Source: Pseudoalteromonas shioyasakiensis (GTDB taxonomy: Bacteria > Pseudomonadota > Gammaproteobacteria > Enterobacterales > Alteromonadaceae). From it: a stretch of 55,053 bases of DNA. The notes under the pieces are model-generated. The model was not told where the DNA came from and did not search any database. It saw only the letters and a program-made list of their open reading frames with translations. The stretch is taken from the NCBI RefSeq assembly GCF_022398475.1, contig NZ_JAKEVM010000012.1, forward strand, positions 1-55,053, written 5' to 3'. A program made the translations under genes and the position numbers. Numbering within the stretch: position 1 is the stretch's first letter; each line of letters opens with the position of its first letter. This document shows positions 54,887 to 55,053 of this stretch, one piece after another.

Positions 54887-55053
54887 CATATTCCTCGTTA
54901 GATAACCAATAACACAGCCAAACACTTCTTTTAGCTGTATTTAGTTGTGTCTAAAAGACAACAACAGCGCCCGCAAGCCAAAGACCAAATCGGCGCAAAG
55001 GAAGAAGTTTAAATGTATGGATGGCTAAATGCAAAGACTATCTGTTATTATTG

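Overview
The window looks like an ordinary chromosomal segment of a marine gammaproteobacterium of the order Alteromonadales, most like Pseudoalteromonas. This is an inference from gene content (TonB2-type operon with a DUF3450 protein, apt-dnaX-ybaB-recR-htpG-adk, yeaG-yeaH-spoVR, recN-nadK-grpE, gltBD), moderate-to-low GC and protein similarity recalled from memory; no search was run. No rRNA, tRNA, CRISPR array, insertion sequence or prophage was seen. About 50 protein genes are described, including two small ones (40 and 30 codons).

Layout. 1-5.1 kb: a TonB2-type energy-transducing operon (DUF3450 protein, TtpC-like, ExbB, ExbD, TonB, TPR protein) closed by a terminator. 5.1-7.5 kb: a DUF3080-type lipoprotein, a DksA/TraR zinc-finger protein and dusC. 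7.6-9.8 kb: a three-gene RiPP operon of the HvfABC/bufferin type: a secreted precursor with 14 EGKCG motifs in seven tandem 17-residue units, a DUF692 (MNIO) maturase and a DUF2063 partner protein. A 40-codon membrane miniprotein gene follows. 10.2-17.1 kb: apt-dnaX-ybaB-recR, htpG behind a clear sigma-32 promoter, and adk. dnaX carries in-frame A AAA AAG and A AAA AAA slippery heptamers that could make a gamma-like short form. 17.1-25.6 kb: an exported Tpx-type peroxiredoxin, a receiver-CheC-like protein paired with a PAS-GGDEF diguanylate cyclase, and a stress operon yeaG-yeaH-spoVR-usp on the minus strand. 25.8-27.1 kb: sodB and grxD.

27.1-35 kb: a minus-strand system in which a MacB/FtsX-type ABC transporter (adaptor, ATPase, two permeases) lies upstream of an NtrC-type response regulator and its NtrB-like kinase. 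In front of the adaptor are a 30-codon membrane miniprotein gene, a sigma-54-like promoter and two adjacent palindromes sharing a TGTCCGC/GCGGACA core. This makes a plausible self-contained, sigma-54-controlled envelope-stress or export module. 35-40.9 kb: gltB-gltD. 41-45.3 kb: a candidate MITE, an OmpR-type regulator preceded by an 11-bp direct repeat and a small protein gene, and a convergent TPR histidine kinase. 45.3-50.4 kb: recN with LexA boxes, nadK, an HrcA-like regulator and grpE, the last two behind sigma-32-like promoters. 50.4-55 kb: a Bcr/CflA-type efflux pump, an M48 lipoprotein protease, a Tsx-like nucleoside channel and an NhaC-type antiporter.

The most unusual part is the multi-motif RiPP precursor at 7648-8136. 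The second is the sigma-54/NtrC-ABC-miniprotein module at 27.1-34.6 kb.
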